NCBI GenBank assembly: GCA_024958715.1
Contig: JANWUS010000013.1
Span: 1-32,197 of the forward strand
Length of the DNA stretch: 32,197 nt
Reading direction: 5' to 3'
From: Cyanobium sp. FGCU52
GTDB lineage: Bacteria; Cyanobacteriota; Cyanobacteriia; PCC-6307; Cyanobiaceae
Every line of letters starts with the position of its first letter. The stretch's first letter is position 1. Below, in pieces: positions 30,757 through 32,197 of the stretch. A program made the translations under genes and the position numbers. The notes beneath the pieces were generated by a model that ran no database searches, was not told where the DNA came from, and was given only the letters and a program-made list of their open reading frames with translations.

Positions 30757-32125
30757 ACCTTGAACACCGTGTGGTACCAGATGTTTCTGGGCTGGCCCAC
30801 GGATTCAGGCGAGCAGGTTCGGGCGATGAGTCCATAGGAATAGTGCAGCTTTGCCCCCGACCGACTGTTGTCGTAGCCGCTGCTGAAGTACTCGCCATAG
30901 GGGTCGTTGACAATCAATCCCTTCTCGTCATAACCACAGACAACAATGATATGGCCAAATCTGGTGAAGTAGCCGTGGATGATCACGGGGTTGCCAGCAT
31001 CGATCGAGGTTCTGATGTCGGCAAAGCCACCATTCTCCCGGAAGATGTCCTTGTATCCCGGGAATGAATCGACCAGCGCCTTCAGATCATAGGGATCGTG
31101 CCGGCTCCAGCCCAGTTGCTCCATCTTCCTGTAGAGCGTATCTTCCAGTTGATTACCTGGAGGATGGGGCATGCCCAGGTAGGCGAGGCACATGGCCACG
31201 CAGGTGACATTGCACGAGCCGGTGGGATTGAGAGTGTTATCGAGCTGGGAGAAGAAGGGAACATCGAGCACACGCGACCCTGCCACGTCCGACGACGCCG
31301 ACGCCGGTTCAGCCTCCGGGGCAGTCGACTCGCCAGGCGTAGCCTCCGGTGTGGCGCCCGACTCTTCCCCCACAAAGCGCCAGTGGGGCTGGAACAGCCA
31401 CCAGTCGCCGGCGCCATAGGCCAACCGCACCTGGATCGAACGGTCTTCGGTCTGCACCACCTGCTCGATCTTGTACTGCCGGCCCGTCTCCACGGGCACC
31501 AGCTGATGCGGAGCCAGCTGGGAGGAATCCACCTTCTCCTTCTTCAGGAAGGTTTCGGTGATGGCTTCCAGGATCTGCTGCTGGGGAACCGGCGCGGCCG
31601 GAGCCTCAAGCCGCTGCAGACCCTCACGCCAGAGTGCACCTTCCGCCTCGCGGCGGCGCCGCAGGCCCGCCTCCACGTTGCTGCCGGGGTTGACATAGAG
31701 CATCAGGGCACTGGGGACATCGCCCCAGCGCTTCTCCCGCAGGCAGCCACTGATGGTGTTGAAGCCCTCGCTTCCATAGAAGCCAACTCCCAGGTTGTAG
31801 GCGAAGCTGCAGAGAGCCGATTGCATCGCTTCATGCATCTCGCCCCAAAAGGGAATGCGGCTGAACAGCGGCTCCCAGTAACTCTGCTGCAGATTGGTCA
31901 CGAAGACACGAAGAACTTGTCCGCGTCTTCCCTGGTGATGGTGTCGCCCAGCCGCACCCTTCGGCCATCCGGATACACGGTGGTTCCCCAGCCGATGGTG
32001 TAGGGCTCGCCGCCACTGAGGGGATCCGGGTAGGCCTCGATCAGATCACTGCCGGGCACGCACCGATGGCAGCCCTCGAACTCCTGGATCAGGGTGATGG
32101 CCTGCTGGGGAACGGGTGTAGTCAT
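30753..32125 (-). pseudogene. GH24 lysozyme - C39-like peptidase gene split by a frameshift
   Basis: The N-terminal frame (32125 to 31898) is a GH24 phage-type lysozyme start: FEG (E17), AYPDPLSGG, YTIGWGTT. It then ends early after ADKFFVSS. The rest continues from about 31901 in another frame, with YNLGVGFYGSEGFN from the same fold. Then comes an SH3-like segment (GAGDWWLFQPHW), a Pro/Ala/Glu linker, and a C39-like peptidase domain with Cys in PTGSC, His in FGHIIVVCGYDEKG and Asp in IVNDPYGEY. Removing 8 bp (see 31899-31914) restores a 454-aa frame exactly. Each fragment alone lacks half the lysozyme fold; the peptidase part could still be made if it starts internally. Confidence 0.85.
31899..31914. 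repeat. 8-bp tandem duplication causing the frameshift
   Basis: CACGAAGA occurs twice in tandem at 31899-31906 and 31907-31914. Deleting one copy joins the two lysozyme frames perfectly (K-F-F-V-T-N-L) and leaves a length divisible by three. Confidence 0.9.
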
Positions 32126-32197
32126 GAGGAGATGGCAAGACCAGACTTGATTAGGTAGCAAGCTCCGCACAGGCCTCCTCAGGCTAGACTGATACAT

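Noticed and set aside
1..32197. tRNA, rRNA, CRISPR array or prophage
   Set aside because: No cloverleaf, rRNA segment or spaced direct repeats were noticed, and the GH24 lysozyme stands alone without phage structural genes. Short RNA genes could still have been missed by eye.

Overview
The window is most likely from a high-GC picocyanobacterium of the Cyanobium/Synechococcus/Vulcanococcus type. The reasons are at least seven copies of the cyanobacterial HIP1 octamer GCGATCGC between 7.6 and 24.7 kb, Uma2 (DUF820) proteins, a CYP120-like cytochrome P450, a DUF2973-like small protein, a bCNG-type channel and two photolyase/cryptochrome genes. All family names come from reading motifs; no database search was run.

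Region 1 (1 to about 6.9 kb) is foreign, of lower GC, and has no HIP1 site. It opens with the end of an integron gene-cassette array: three attC hairpins (1-57, 887-975, 1204-1285) delimit two complete cassettes, one with a reversed 260-aa gene and one with a small basic protein. Each cassette's first bases are exactly complementary to the R'' box of its own attC. Then come a 1134-aa orphan protein, a decayed IS1595-family transposase, a gene-free stretch, and a relic of an integron integrase whose catalytic Tyr is replaced by Asp.

Region 2 (7.0-10.6 kb) returns to host-like sequence: a ProW-ProX type permease/binding-protein fusion without a visible ATPase, a phosphoribosyltransferase, and two hypothetical proteins. 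Region 3 (10.6-16.3 kb) is a second accessory block on the minus strand: a vapB-vapC-hsdM-hsdS chain with overlapping start and stop codons and no hsdR, then two near-identical Uma2 genes flanking a retropepsin-like protease.

Region 4 (16.3-20.6 kb) holds a DoxX-peroxiredoxin-like pair, a PfkB kinase, a fusion of a SLOG/TIGR00725 domain with a Nit2-type amidase, and a DUF985 cupin. Region 5 (20.6-25.4 kb) holds the most coherent signalling unit: a membrane sensor adenylate cyclase overlapping by 4 bases a MscS-type channel with a C-terminal cyclic-nucleotide-binding domain. A short antisense Cys-rich gene, a CPBP protease and a DUF2973-like protein follow.

Region 6 (25.4-32.2 kb) has a P450 divergent from a CRY-DASH-like photolyase and a second photolyase that has lost the CxxC of the usual Fe-S site. 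Small proteins follow, one NblA-like, then a secreted protein and a GH24 lysozyme/C39-like peptidase gene split by an 8-bp tandem duplication.
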